From Verrucomicrobiaceae bacterium UBA7681 (GTDB taxonomy: Bacteria; Verrucomicrobiota; Verrucomicrobiia; Verrucomicrobiales; Verrucomicrobiaceae): a stretch of 64,000 bases of DNA. The translations under genes were made by a program, and so were the position numbers. Below, in pieces: positions 49,430 through 57,684 of the stretch. The stretch spans positions 62,001 to 126,000 of the forward strand of contig DLGZ01000054.1 in the NCBI GenBank assembly GCA_002482965.1. The letters run 5' to 3'. Position 1 is the first letter of the stretch. Each line of letters starts with the position of its first letter. Under the pieces are notes generated by a model, which worked only from the letters and a program-made list of their open reading frames with translations, did not search any database and was not told the DNA's origin.

Positions 49430-49435
49430 ATTATA
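49430..49435 (-). promoter_or_regulatory. -10 element (TATAAT) for the giant gene
   Basis: Exact TATAAT on the minus strand, 36 bp before ATG 49393, in the AT-rich divergent region shared with argG. No good -35 hexamer is visible at 16-18 bp. Confidence 0.4.
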
Positions 49436-49580
49436 ATTTCAATAGAAAGCGCGGAATTTATTTAACTTTTGCTAACCACCAGCCTTTTATCGCCCCCAAA
49501 TTCGTAAAAAATGCGAACTCCGGCGCTCGACACACCTTCGATTGCCCTTATTCTCCGCGCCCCTCTCAAAAAGCGGCATT

Positions 49581-50813
49581 ATGAGCAAAAAAATCGTCCT
49601 CGCATACTCCGGCGGCCTCGACACCTCCGTCCTTCTTTCCTGGATCAAGGAAACCTACAACGCTGAAGTCATCGCCTTCTGCGCCAACGTCGGTCAGGAC
49701 GACGAGCTTAAAGGCCTGAACGCCAAGGCCAAAAAAACCGGTGCCTCAAAGATCTACATCGACGACCTGCAGGAAGAGTTCGCCACGGACTTCATCTTTC
49801 CGATGATCCAGGCGGGTGCCATTTATGAAGGCGAGTACTTTCTGGGCACCAGCATCGCCCGCCCCCTCATCGCCAAGCGCATGGTGGAAATCGCCAAGGC
49901 TGAAAAGGCAGGCTTCATCGCCCACGGTGCGACTGGCAAAGGCAACGACCAGGTGCGCTTTGAGCTCACCGCTGCCGCCCTGGCCCCCGAGATCGAAACC
50001 ATCGCCCCGTGGCGCGACGAGCGCTTCCGCACCCAGTTCCCGGGCCGTGCCGAGATGATCGCCTACTGCGAAGAAAAGAAGATCCCGGTGCAGGCCAGCG
50101 CCAAGAAGCCCTTCTCGATGGACCGCAACCTCCTGCACATCAGCTATGAGGCGGGCATCCTCGAAGACCCGTGGTTTGACGCGAGCGATCCGAAGCACAA
50201 GGGCTACTTCAACACGCTCTCCGTCTTCCCTGAAGACGCACCGGACAAGGCCGAGACGGTCATCCTCGAATTCGAAAAGGGCAACTGCATCGCCGTCAAC
50301 GGCAAGCTGCTTTCCCCACTCGGCGTCATGAAGCTCCTCAACAAGCTCGGCGGCAAGCACGGCGTCGGCCGCGTGGACATGGTGGAAAACCGCTTCGTCG
50401 GCATGAAGAGCCGCGGCGTGTACGAAACCCCCGGCGGCAGCATCCTCCACTTCGCTCATCGCCAGATCGAAAGCCTCACCATGGACCGCGAAGTCATGCA
50501 CCTGCGTGACAGCCTGATTCCGAAGTACGCCACTCTGGTTTATAATGGCTTCTGGTATGCGCCGGAACGCCTCGCCCTCCAGGCCCTCGTCACCGAGAGC
50601 CAGAAGAAGGTCAGCGGCACCGTGCGTGTGAAGCTCTACAAGGGCAACATCATCCCTGCGGGGCGCAAGAGCCTCTTCAGCCTGTACAACCCACAGATCG
50701 CCACAATGGAGGCCGATCCGACGAAGGCCTACAATCAAGACGACGCGACCGGGTTTATCCGGTTGAATGGTCTGCGTCTGCGGACTGGGGCGATCCGGGA
50801 CCGGAAGAAGTAA
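49581..50813 (+). CDS. argG: Argininosuccinate synthase
   Basis: 410 residues from ATG 49581, the usual length. Joins citrulline and aspartate with ATP to give argininosuccinate in arginine synthesis, in the cytosol. The ATP pyrophosphatase loop AYSGGLDTS is at residues 8-16. Other conserved parts: FCANVGQDDE, HGATGKGNDQVRFE, APWRDE and RFVGMKSRGVYETPGG. The variant KPFSMDRNLLHISYEAG fits one ArgG subgroup. It is divergent from the giant gene; TCGACA and TATTCT at 49527-49532 and 49549-49554 (16-bp spacing) are a weak promoter candidate. A terminator follows at 50849. No other arg gene is nearby. Confidence 0.97.
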   Translation: MSKKIVLAYSGGLDTSVLLSWIKETYNAEVIAFCANVGQDDELKGLNAKAKKTGASKIYIDDLQEEFATDFIFPMIQAGAIYEGEYFLGTSIARPLIAKRMVEIAKAEKAGFIAHGATGKGNDQVRFELTAAALAPEIETIAPWRDERFRTQFPGRAEMIAYCEEKKIPVQASAKKPFSMDRNLLHISYEAGILEDPWFDASDPKHKGYFNTLSVFPEDAPDKAETVILEFEKGNCIAVNGKLLSPLGVMKLLNKLGGKHGVGRVDMVENRFVGMKSRGVYETPGGSILHFAHRQIESLTMDREVMHLRDSLIPKYATLVYNGFWYAPERLALQALVTESQKKVSGTVRVKLYKGNIIPAGRKSLFSLYNPQIATMEADPTKAYNQDDATGFIRLNGLRLRTGAIRDRKK

Positions 50814-50842
50814 GACGGTTTCGCGAGTTTCGACTTAGCTTA

Positions 50843-51178
50843 TCAACGCGCCGAAGGGGTTCCTCTTCGGCGTTGTTGTTTTTGGAGCAGTCGAAAAGTC
50901 AGATACACCACGGTAATGAGTGCTGCGAACAGCCTCCAATCAAGGTCAACCCCTGCCCTTCTCCCACCGACCGTCAATTGCACTCTTTTCCCTAAAACAC
51001 GTTGCTCGTTAATACCCACATCGGACAGCCGGCCTACGACTTCAATGCGAAATTCAGTGTCTGCCATCCGCCACTCCAGATCAAAGTAGCTAGGGATATA
51101 CGGCTTTGCAGCCTTCGCAGTACCGCACAACATCACAGCCAGTATCAGGGACAATGCGTTAAGAAGCGGCTTCGTCAT
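50843..51178 (-). CDS. Small exported protein with C-terminal TM segment
   Basis: 111 residues from ATG 51178. N-terminal signal (LLNALSLILAVMLCGTAKA), a short soluble domain with EWRMADTEFRIEVVG and RVQLTVGGRR, then a TM helix (LFAALITVVYLTFRLL) and a basic tail QKQQRRR. That is a single-pass periplasmic-facing layout. It overlaps the argG terminator. A longer in-frame start at 51277 is possible but runs into the upstream gene. Unknown family, moderate confidence that it is a gene. Confidence 0.5.
   Translation of the reverse strand: MTKPLLNALSLILAVMLCGTAKAAKPYIPSYFDLEWRMADTEFRIEVVGRLSDVGINEQRVLGKRVQLTVGGRRAGVDLDWRLFAALITVVYLTFRLLQKQQRRRGTPSAR
50849..50883 (+). terminator. Rho-independent terminator after argG
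   Basis: CGCCGAAG (50849-50856) pairs with CTTCGGCG (50865-50872), then TTGTTGTTTTT. It overlaps the 3' end of the convergent gene at 50843-51178 and may also affect that transcript. Confidence 0.8.
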
Positions 51179-51218
51179 AGCCTTCGTTAGGGGGTTAGAG
51201 CACTGACAGCGCCCCCTC

Positions 51219-51653
51219 TCACCACAGCATAAACCCCGCCTCACCGGCGCGGCGGATGCGGGCGCTGAAAAGCACAAAGAGCGCCCCGACGACGTAGGTC
51301 AGATTGGCCATTCCCACCCAGAGGGGAATGACGGCATGCGGCACCAGGGCGGCGCGTGGCTCGGCGGTGTTCGGCAGGACGCGGCTGAGGAAGTACAAGC
51401 CCGCTGCTGATGCGGAAAGAAACACCAGAGCCAGCAGCCAGCGGCAGGACTGCCGCCCGTTCATAAAACCATACATCACCACCAGGCTGAGGGCATACCA
51501 GACCAGGGAGCCGGCAAACCAGCTAAACACCTCATGAAACAAAAACAGTGTCATCACCACCGCGCCAAAAATCATGTGTGTCCACATGAGCTTGCGCGTG
51601 AAGTCGATTTCTTCACGGCACTTGGCGCCACGGCGGTGCTGCACATCAAGCAT
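51219..51653 (-). CDS. Small integral membrane protein, 4 TM
   Basis: 144 residues with TM segments at about 26-44, 47-64, 69-90 and 108-131, and a short positively charged N-terminus (MLDVQHRRGAKC). The start lies 6 bp after the stop of the beta-helix gene, so the two are likely in one transcript. No recognised family. Confidence 0.6.
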   Translation of the reverse strand: MLDVQHRRGAKCREEIDFTRKLMWTHMIFGAVVMTLFLFHEVFSWFAGSLVWYALSLVVMYGFMNGRQSCRWLLALVFLSASAAGLYFLSRVLPNTAEPRAALVPHAVIPLWVGMANLTYVVGALFVLFSARIRRAGEAGFMLW

Positions 51654-51659
51654 GGAAAA

Positions 51660-52874
51660 TCATTGGGGGGAGGTTTCGTCCATATTGTCTTTGATCAGTA
51701 CGACAGATTTGGGGGCAAAGCTCAACCAAGCACTCTTCTTAGCAAGTTTACGGCCACAATCCAGACATAGATTGGACGTGACCAGCACATTTGTCACCAC
51801 GCCCGTACTCCACACTGCGGCGGTGGAGAGCCCGGAAAACGTATTGCCAGTGAGGATCAGTCCATTGACTCCGCCTTCCACCAGAACGCCTGCTCCGGCA
51901 TCCACTCCCATCGGCACCTTGGCCTCAGCTGGGCGCTTGTCCTTCCCTGCGCCGATGTAGCTGTTGCAGAAGGTGTTGCCGCTGATGGTGTTGCGCTCCG
52001 ACTCCTTCCCCACCCGCACGGAAAACTCATGCGCGAGGACGAAGGTGTTCGCGCTCAGCGTGCAGCCGCAGGCATCGCGCAGGTCAATGCCGCCCTTGAG
52101 ATGATGGGCGATCACGTTCGAGCTGAGCGTGATGCCGTAGCAGTCGCGGTCCAGAATGATCGCCGTGCCGTTGCACTCTTCGATCATGTTGCCGCTGAGG
52201 ACTGAGCCGTAGGTGTTTTCGATAACGACACCGTTGCCGAGGTGGTCGTCGATGTTGTTGCCGTTCATGCACAGGTTGAAGGCGTCATAGCAGCGCAGCG
52301 CGTCCTGATTTTCTTCAAAGTGGTTCGCGTTCACCACGATGTCATGGCCACCGTGGATTTCGATGCCACTTTTTTTGTTGTAGGTGATGATGCAGTCGGC
52401 CACGCGAGGGTCTTCCGTGCAGTTCACCATGTGGATGCCGTGGCCGCCATGGTGGTCGATGGAGACCCCTTCAAAATAGATTTCCTGAATGCCTTCGGCA
52501 AAGATGCCGTCGCCGCTTTTTTCATTGCCGCTGACGCGCAGGTCCGCCATCTGCACGCGCCAGAGCTGCGCTTTTTTGTCCGTGTCCAGATTCGGCGGGC
52601 GCAGGATGAAGGCCGGCTGGCCTTTGTCGTTCTGATTGATGATGTGCGTGGCTGCGCCACTGCCGACGACCCGCGTTTCCGCGGTCTTCACGCGCAGAGG
52701 TTCTGTGATCACATAATTGCCAGGTGGAATGGTCACGAGTCCCCCGCCCTCCGGCACGGCATCCAGCGCGGCTTGCAGGTGCGGGTATTTTCCAGCATCA
52801 ACCGCCATCGGGGTGGCGATTTGCGCCTGTACGACAGCTGCCAAGAGGCAGAACGAGCAAAAAAGAGACTTCAT
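51660..52874 (-). CDS. Secreted right-handed beta-helix (pectate lyase-like) protein
   Basis: 404 residues. Signal MKSLFCSFCLLAAVVQA, then a parallel beta-helix with regularly spaced rungs: YPHLQAALDAVPEGGG at the cap, repeated 'N.I....GI.I.....' rungs such as HGIHMVNC, KKSGIEIHGG, GNNIDDHLGNGVVIEN, SGNTFCNS. The fold occurs in polysaccharide lyases/hydrolases and NosD-type proteins; no clear catalytic set is recognised, so substrate is unknown, though a plant or algal polysaccharide is a common guess. It is divergent from the ThuA gene with 88 bp between. Confidence 0.8.
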   Translation of the reverse strand: MKSLFCSFCLLAAVVQAQIATPMAVDAGKYPHLQAALDAVPEGGGLVTIPPGNYVITEPLRVKTAETRVVGSGAATHIINQNDKGQPAFILRPPNLDTDKKAQLWRVQMADLRVSGNEKSGDGIFAEGIQEIYFEGVSIDHHGGHGIHMVNCTEDPRVADCIITYNKKSGIEIHGGHDIVVNANHFEENQDALRCYDAFNLCMNGNNIDDHLGNGVVIENTYGSVLSGNMIEECNGTAIILDRDCYGITLSSNVIAHHLKGGIDLRDACGCTLSANTFVLAHEFSVRVGKESERNTISGNTFCNSYIGAGKDKRPAEAKVPMGVDAGAGVLVEGGVNGLILTGNTFSGLSTAAVWSTGVVTNVLVTSNLCLDCGRKLAKKSAWLSFAPKSVVLIKDNMDETSPQ

Positions 52875-52962
52875 CCTCTCACAAACGCTCCCTGTCCTCC
52901 GCTTTCATCGCACTTTCCACCTGCAAAAGACCTCCATCACGCCACGTTTGACTTTACCACCC

Positions 52963-53994
52963 ATGATCAAACGCCTCACGCTCCTGTTTGTCGCTGCTCT
53001 GTCGCTCTCCGCCTATGCGGAGCCGAAGAAGCTCCTCGTTGTCACTGTCACCACTGGCTTCCGTCATTCCTCCATCGAGACCGCCGAGAAAGTGCTCGCT
53101 GAACTCGGCGCCAAGTCCGGTGCCTTTACCGTCGATTACATCCACCAGCCGGAAGGTCAGCCGAAGAATCCCGGCAAGGCACCGGTGAAGGGAGAGAAGG
53201 AAAGCGAAGAATCCTTCAAGGCGAAGGCAGAAGCCTTCAGCAAGGCTTCTGCAGATTTCAATGAAGCCAACAAAATCTGGAACGACAAAATCGCCGCCTA
53301 CATGGCTGACAAAATGGCGCTCGATAAAATCAAAGGCTACGACGGCTTCGTCTTCGCCAACACCACGGGCGACCTCCTTCTCCCTGACCGCGACGGCTTC
53401 ATCAAGCTGATCGAAGGCGGCAAGGCCTTCATCGCCATGCATTCCGGCTCCGACACCTACCACCCCTTCCGTGGCTACATCGACATGCTCGGCGGCGAAT
53501 TCGAAACCCACAAATCCCAGGTGGAAATCCAGCCAGTGGTTCATGACCCTGCGCATCCCATCACCAAGACCGTTCCCCTCGGCTGGAAAGTCTTCGACGA
53601 AATCTACATCATCAAGACCTTCGACAAAGCCAAGGTCCACGGCCTCCTCGGTCTGAACTCCCATCCGAATCTGGAGCAGATGAAAGCGGAAGCCGCCCAG
53701 CGGAAAGAAAAAAACATCGAAGACCCCAAGAAGGATGCCGACCTGAAGGATGTCGAAGCCCAAAAAGGCCGCTACTACCCCGTCTCCTGGTGCAAGGAAT
53801 TCGGTGCCGGCCGTGTCTATTACAACTCCCTCGGCCACCGCGAAGACGTCTGGGATCCGACCTGGAAAGCCGACACCAAGGACCGCAAAAACAGCCCCGA
53901 GATCGCCGAGACCTATCAGGAAATGATCCTCGCCGGCATCAAGTGGGCCCTCAAACTCGAAGAGGGCGTTTCTACTCCGGGGAACATTCCTTGA
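52963..53994 (+). CDS. ThuA-domain (trehalose utilisation-like) secreted protein
   Basis: 343 residues from ATG 52963. Signal peptide LTLLFVAALSLSAYA, then a ThuA fold (class I glutamine amidotransferase-like): KKLLVVTVTTGFRHSS, YDGFVFANTTGDLL, FIAMHSGSDTYHPF, YIDMLGGEFETH and GRVYYNSLGHREDVW. ThuA-like proteins occur with sugar dehydrogenases in Planctomycetes/Verrucomicrobiota; the activity is not firmly known. A strong terminator follows at 54022. Confidence 0.85.
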   Translation: MIKRLTLLFVAALSLSAYAEPKKLLVVTVTTGFRHSSIETAEKVLAELGAKSGAFTVDYIHQPEGQPKNPGKAPVKGEKESEESFKAKAEAFSKASADFNEANKIWNDKIAAYMADKMALDKIKGYDGFVFANTTGDLLLPDRDGFIKLIEGGKAFIAMHSGSDTYHPFRGYIDMLGGEFETHKSQVEIQPVVHDPAHPITKTVPLGWKVFDEIYIIKTFDKAKVHGLLGLNSHPNLEQMKAEAAQRKEKNIEDPKKDADLKDVEAQKGRYYPVSWCKEFGAGRVYYNSLGHREDVWDPTWKADTKDRKNSPEIAETYQEMILAGIKWALKLEEGVSTPGNIP

Positions 53995-54021
53995 GGATGA
54001 AGTGAGTTTCGTTCAAGCTTG

Positions 54022-54048
54022 GGCGCTGTGAAAACACAGCGCCTTTTT
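54022..54048 (+). terminator. Rho-independent terminator after ThuA gene
   Basis: GGCGCTGTG-AAAA-CACAGCGCC then TTTTT: 9-bp perfect stem, 4-nt loop, five-T tract. Confidence 0.92.
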
Positions 54049-54067
54049 AATTTAAACTTCCAGCCTT

Positions 54068-54098
54068 CCAGAACGAGCCAAGGCTCATCACTACTTTA
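54068..54098. repeat. Dispersed 31-bp element, copy 2
   Basis: CCAGAACGAGCCAAGGCTC then ...ACTACTTTA. It aligns without gaps to 17273-17303 (22 of 31 identical); both sit just downstream of a gene end. Confidence 0.4.
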
Positions 54099-54118
54099 AG
54101 ACCTGTCGGCTGATCGAG

Positions 54119-54757
54119 CTATGCCAAGTCAAACTGCACGTGGATGTAGTCGAGCACGGAGGGGCAGTTAGGTTCGAAGGGATGCGGGCGGGCGGAAGAG
54201 ATGGCGATGACGTCGCTGCCTGCGCGGAGCCCGGCTTCGATGCCCGCAGGGGCGTCTTCGAAGACGAGGCATTGGTCGGCGGTGGTACCAAGGAGGCTGG
54301 CGCCTTTGTTGTAACCTTCGGGATCAGGCTTGCCGCGGGTGACATGCTCTGAATTGATCATAAACGCGGGAATGGGCAGGCCGGCGGCGGCGAGGCGGCG
54401 CGTGGCGAGGGCGCGGCTTGCGGAGGTGACGACGGCCCAGCGATCACTTGGAAGGCGCGCGAGAAGTTCTGCGGCACCCGCGATAGGAACGATGCCGTCG
54501 GTGTCGGCAATCTCGAGGGCTTCGATCTTCCGGGCTTCCGCTTCCACATCCATGCCAGGGATGGCAAACTCTCGCACGGTGTCGATGGTGCGACGCCCGT
54601 GGCACACTTTCATGACCGGGGCGGAATCACGCCCGTATGCGGCGGCCCAGTTCCGCCAGACGCGCTCCACGGCAACGTGGGAGTCCAGCAAAGTGCCGTC
54701 CATGTCGAACAAGATGGCACGGTAGGGGCGTTTAAGGTGGAGGATGGGAGAAGACAT
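54119..54757 (-). CDS. HAD phosphatase, sugar/glycerol-phosphatase type
   Basis: 212 residues from ATG 54757. HAD motifs: FDMDGTLLDS (D18, D20), motif II VVTSASR, the Lys of GKPDPEGY and the acidic motif VFEDAPAGIEAG. Family resemblance is to the GPP/YfbT-like phosphatases (WAVVTSASRALA, SEHVTRGKPDPEGY) that release Pi from glycerol-phosphate or sugar-phosphates. It is the last gene of a Pho-linked run (23 bp after phoU), so a role in recovering phosphate from small esters is likely. The cap domain lies between motifs I and II (about residues 30-95). Confidence 0.8.
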   Translation of the reverse strand: MSSPILHLKRPYRAILFDMDGTLLDSHVAVERVWRNWAAAYGRDSAPVMKVCHGRRTIDTVREFAIPGMDVEAEARKIEALEIADTDGIVPIAGAAELLARLPSDRWAVVTSASRALATRRLAAAGLPIPAFMINSEHVTRGKPDPEGYNKGASLLGTTADQCLVFEDAPAGIEAGLRAGSDVIAISSARPHPFEPNCPSVLDYIHVQFDLA

Positions 54758-54780
54758 GGGTGGAACCGGCCCGACTACTT

Positions 54781-55488
54781 TCACAATCCCGAAACAGCCG
54801 CAGCGGCCACTTCGGCGCGTTTGTCTTTGCTGAAGCGGACGTCCTCGGCGCGCTCAATGAAGATGGTGTCTTCGCAGATGTTCTTGGCGTGGTCGCCGAC
54901 GCGTTCGAGGAAGCGGGCCACGAAGATGAGGTGGATATAGCCTTCCAGTTCCGCGTGGTGGGATTCCATCACGGAGATGATTTCTCGGTCGAGGGATTTT
55001 TCGGCGGCATCAAGTTCTTTGTCCAGCAGACGGGCGGCGGTGGCGGCGTCGGGGTCGGCATTGAGAAAGGCCTGCAGGCTGAGGTCCAGGTTGCGGTCAC
55101 ACAGCGAATAGACGGGCTGGATGAGCTTGATCTCGGGGAACTCGGGCAGGTTGTTGATGATGCGCGCGCGTTTGGCGATGCTCGATGCCTGGTCGGCGAT
55201 GCGTTCGAGATTGTTCGCGACGCGGATGGTGCCCATGACCTGCCGCAGATCGTGCGCGGTGGGCTGGAACTTCACAAGGATCTGCATGCCGTGCTTATCG
55301 ACGTTCTTTTCGAGCTCGTTGACGTCCTGGTCGGCGGCGATTGCGGCATTGCAGAGGTCGGTGTCGCGCTCCAGCAGCCCGCGCATGGCACTGGCGAGGT
55401 TCTTGCGCGCCATGCTGGCCATGGCGAGGACATCGCTGCGCAGCTTGTCGAGCGAATGGTTGAAACTGGAGAGGATGTGATCTTGCAT
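54781..55488 (-). CDS. phoU: Phosphate-signalling protein PhoU
   Basis: 235 residues from ATG 55488. Two repeated three-helix bundles: N-terminal MQDHILSSFNHSLDKLRSD, the metal-binding acidic motifs in DQDVNELEKNVDK and RVANNLERIADQASSI, and in the second half ESHHAELEGYIHLIFV plus ERVGDHAKNICED. PhoU ties the Pst transporter to the PhoR kinase and blocks the Pho response when phosphate is plentiful. It sits between the metallophosphoesterase gene (31 bp upstream) and the HAD phosphatase. No pst genes are in the window. Confidence 0.95.
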   Translation of the reverse strand: MQDHILSSFNHSLDKLRSDVLAMASMARKNLASAMRGLLERDTDLCNAAIAADQDVNELEKNVDKHGMQILVKFQPTAHDLRQVMGTIRVANNLERIADQASSIAKRARIINNLPEFPEIKLIQPVYSLCDRNLDLSLQAFLNADPDAATAARLLDKELDAAEKSLDREIISVMESHHAELEGYIHLIFVARFLERVGDHAKNICEDTIFIERAEDVRFSKDKRAEVAAAAVSGL

Positions 55489-55519
55489 GGGATAAGAATG
55501 AATCAATGTGACAGTTTCG

Positions 55520-56386
55520 CTACATTGGAATTGCAGAAGATTCGGAAGGCGACGGTTCTTCCTCCGCCTCGGCCATCGCGCCTTTGGGATCGCGATTGGT
55601 GCGCAGGCAGAACTCGGGGTAGTTTATGATCTCAAAGCTGCCGTCGAAATTTTCCACGATTGCGGTCATGGACTCCACCCAGTCACCGGAATTGAGGTAG
55701 TGCGTGGTGCCGACCATCTTGTTGTCCGCCTTGTGGATGTGGCCGCAGATGATGCCGATGCAGCCGCGCTGTTTGGCGAGGTTTTGCAACTGGTCCTCAT
55801 ACTTGCCGACGGCACCGATGGTGGACTTCACCTTCTGCTTGACCCAGGCGCTGAAGGAGAAGGGCTCCTTGCCCCGCAGCCGGCGATAGGTGTTGTAGAG
55901 ACGATTGATGCGCAGGAGGAAATTGTAGCCCAGGCCGCCGAGCTGCGCGAGCCAGGCGTGATTGGTGCTGACGGCGTCAAAGCCGTCTCCATGCACCACG
56001 AGGTAGTCGCCCGCCGGCGTGTGGTGGATGTGCTCGTCGGTGATGATGAAGTGCTCAAACTGGATGGGGATGAAGCGATCCAGCACGTCATCATGGTTGC
56101 CACGCAGGTAGATGATCTCGGTGTTTTCCTTCTCCATCTTACGCAGGACGGTGCGGATGAAGTTGGTGTGCCCCTTGTTCCAGCCGCCCATGCGGCGGAG
56201 ATGCCAGGCGTCGATGATGTCGCCATTGAGCACCAGCTTGTCGCAGAGGCAGTTGCGCAGGAAGTGGGAGGCCTGCGCGGCTTTGCTGTCGGGCATGCCG
56301 AGGTGGACGTCGGAGATGAAGATGGTTTTGAACCGCAGCTTCGACTTGCCGGTGGCGGGATTTGGAATTGGATCTTCAGCTGACAT
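55520..56386 (-). CDS. PlcP-like / UDP-2,3-diacylglucosamine diphosphatase-like metallophosphoesterase
   Basis: 288 residues from ATG 56386, whose A is shared with the TGA of the glycosyltransferase gene (TGATG overlap). Metallophosphoesterase motifs: SDVHLG, GDIIDAWHL, GNHDDV, HGDGFD, GHIHKAD. The extra block DWVESMTAIVENFDG near the C-terminus is the signature of the PlcP subgroup (phosphate-stress phospholipase C-type enzymes that remove head groups from phospholipids), versus LpxH. Co-localisation with a glycosyltransferase and pho genes supports PlcP. Cytoplasmic face, metal-dependent. An LpxH-like lipid A role is less likely but not excluded. Confidence 0.8.
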   Translation of the reverse strand: MSAEDPIPNPATGKSKLRFKTIFISDVHLGMPDSKAAQASHFLRNCLCDKLVLNGDIIDAWHLRRMGGWNKGHTNFIRTVLRKMEKENTEIIYLRGNHDDVLDRFIPIQFEHFIITDEHIHHTPAGDYLVVHGDGFDAVSTNHAWLAQLGGLGYNFLLRINRLYNTYRRLRGKEPFSFSAWVKQKVKSTIGAVGKYEDQLQNLAKQRGCIGIICGHIHKADNKMVGTTHYLNSGDWVESMTAIVENFDGSFEIINYPEFCLRTNRDPKGAMAEAEEEPSPSESSAIPM

Positions 56387-57507
56387 CACTTCAAGACAGG
56401 CATTGCATGCATCACGGATGCCAGTTCGTGTTCAAATTGTTCAATCACACGCTCCCAGCCCAGGTCAAAGGCCGACTGCCGGGCGGCAAAGCGCAGCGGC
56501 TCATGCTGCCAGGCGGCGGCAGCCAGGCGGGTCTGCGTGAGGAAGGCAGCCTCTTCATTGAAGGGCGCGAGCCAGCCGTTTTCACCCGTGCGGATCAGCA
56601 GGCGCGGAGCGGCGTAATCATACGCCACCACGCCCAGCCCGGAAGACATGGCCTCCAGCACCACGTTGCCAAAGGTTTCCGTGATGCTTGGAAAGAGGAA
56701 TATATCCCCCGAAGCGTAGTGCGCGGCCAGATCCACCCCCATGCGTGGACCGGCGTAGTGAAACTCGGGGCGCTCCTCCTTGAGCGACTCCAGACGCGGG
56801 CCATTGCCCACAATGACCATGCGCGCCGTGGGCTGCTCCTGCTTAAACACATCAAAGGCGCGCACGACGAGTTCCAGATTTTTTTCCGCCGCCACGCGGC
56901 CCACGTAGATGACCACCGGGGAGGACTCATCCGCGCCCCAGCTCTGGCGCAGGGCTGGATCCCGCCGCTGCGGGTCGAACAGCTCGGTGTCCACCCCCCG
57001 CCCGAGGACGCCGACGTTTTGGATGCCCCAGCGCTCCAGCATGGCGGCGGTGTCCACGGAAGGGGTCAGGGTGCGGGCGGTTTGATTGTGGATGGTACGC
57101 AGCACCCCCTGGGCCACGGTTTCCAGGCCGGGCAGGTGGTAGTCTTCCAGGTAGTTTTGAAAATTCGTGTGGAAGCCGGACACCACCGGGATGTCGCGCC
57201 GCCCGGCCGCACGGATGGCGGAGATGCCCATGAGTGTCTCCGTGGCCACGTAGAGCACATCCGGCCGGAAGGTGTCAAAGAGCTCCAGCATCTGGCGGAT
57301 GGAGGCAAAGCCAAAGCGCAGCCCCGGATAGCCGGGCAGCGGCATGGAGTGCATCACATGCCGTTGCAGCCCCTCCTCAGACTCCACCGTGGTCACCACC
57401 TCCACCACATGCCCACGGCGCACCAGACCCGCCCCGAGGGTGTGCAGCGTTCGTGCCACGCCATTGATGTCTGGCGGATACGTGTCTGTAACGATGAGGA
57501 CCCTCAT
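56386..57507 (-). CDS. GT4 family glycosyltransferase (glycolipid-type)
   Basis: 373 residues from ATG 57507. GT-B fold, GT4 features: N-terminal PPDINGVARTLHTLG loop, middle hinge GRVAAEKNLELVV, and the C-terminal E-x7-E motif in PSITETFGNVVLEAMSSG. It resembles mannosyl/glucosyl transferases that use GDP- or UDP-sugars (MgtA, SqdX-like). With the PlcP-like gene fused by overlap it probably sugars diacylglycerol. First gene of the leftward Pho-linked run; promoter region at 57508-57684 is shared with phoB. Confidence 0.85.
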   Translation of the reverse strand: MRVLIVTDTYPPDINGVARTLHTLGAGLVRRGHVVEVVTTVESEEGLQRHVMHSMPLPGYPGLRFGFASIRQMLELFDTFRPDVLYVATETLMGISAIRAAGRRDIPVVSGFHTNFQNYLEDYHLPGLETVAQGVLRTIHNQTARTLTPSVDTAAMLERWGIQNVGVLGRGVDTELFDPQRRDPALRQSWGADESSPVVIYVGRVAAEKNLELVVRAFDVFKQEQPTARMVIVGNGPRLESLKEERPEFHYAGPRMGVDLAAHYASGDIFLFPSITETFGNVVLEAMSSGLGVVAYDYAAPRLLIRTGENGWLAPFNEEAAFLTQTRLAAAAWQHEPLRFAARQSAFDLGWERVIEQFEHELASVMHAMPVLK

Positions 57508-57571
57508 GATGGGAGATAATGAACGAAAGCTGGATGAAGCGCATCTGGGAATACAGTCCAACTTTGTCACC

Positions 57572-57639
57572 GTGACGAATCCGTCACAATTGATGAATTC
57601 CCCTCACACGGGGGACTTGCCATGTGACAGCTTCGTCAC
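57572..57639. promoter_or_regulatory. Two GTGAC-N6-GTCAC palindromes between the divergent Pho operons
   Basis: Copy 1 (57572-57587) is GTGACG-AATC-CGTCAC; copy 2 (57624-57639) is GTGACA-GCTT-CGTCAC. Centres are 52 bp apart (near five helical turns), and each is followed by an ATGAATT (4-5 bp gap). Further half-sites lie at 57566-57570 and 57668-57673. The classic TGTCAT direct-repeat PHO box spacing (11 bp) is not seen. Confidence 0.6.
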
Positions 57640-57684
57640 CATCATGAATTTGCCGATGGGGCAGCCACGTCACAAACACCCAAC

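Noticed and set aside
49746..50738. 330-codon minus-strand frame opposite argG
   Set aside because: argG is certain on the plus strand.
57560..57640. Classical PHO box (TGTCAT direct repeats at 11-bp pitch)
   Set aside because: Half-sites TGTCAC/CGTCAC occur but at 17-bp or inverted spacing, so no standard PHO box could be placed.
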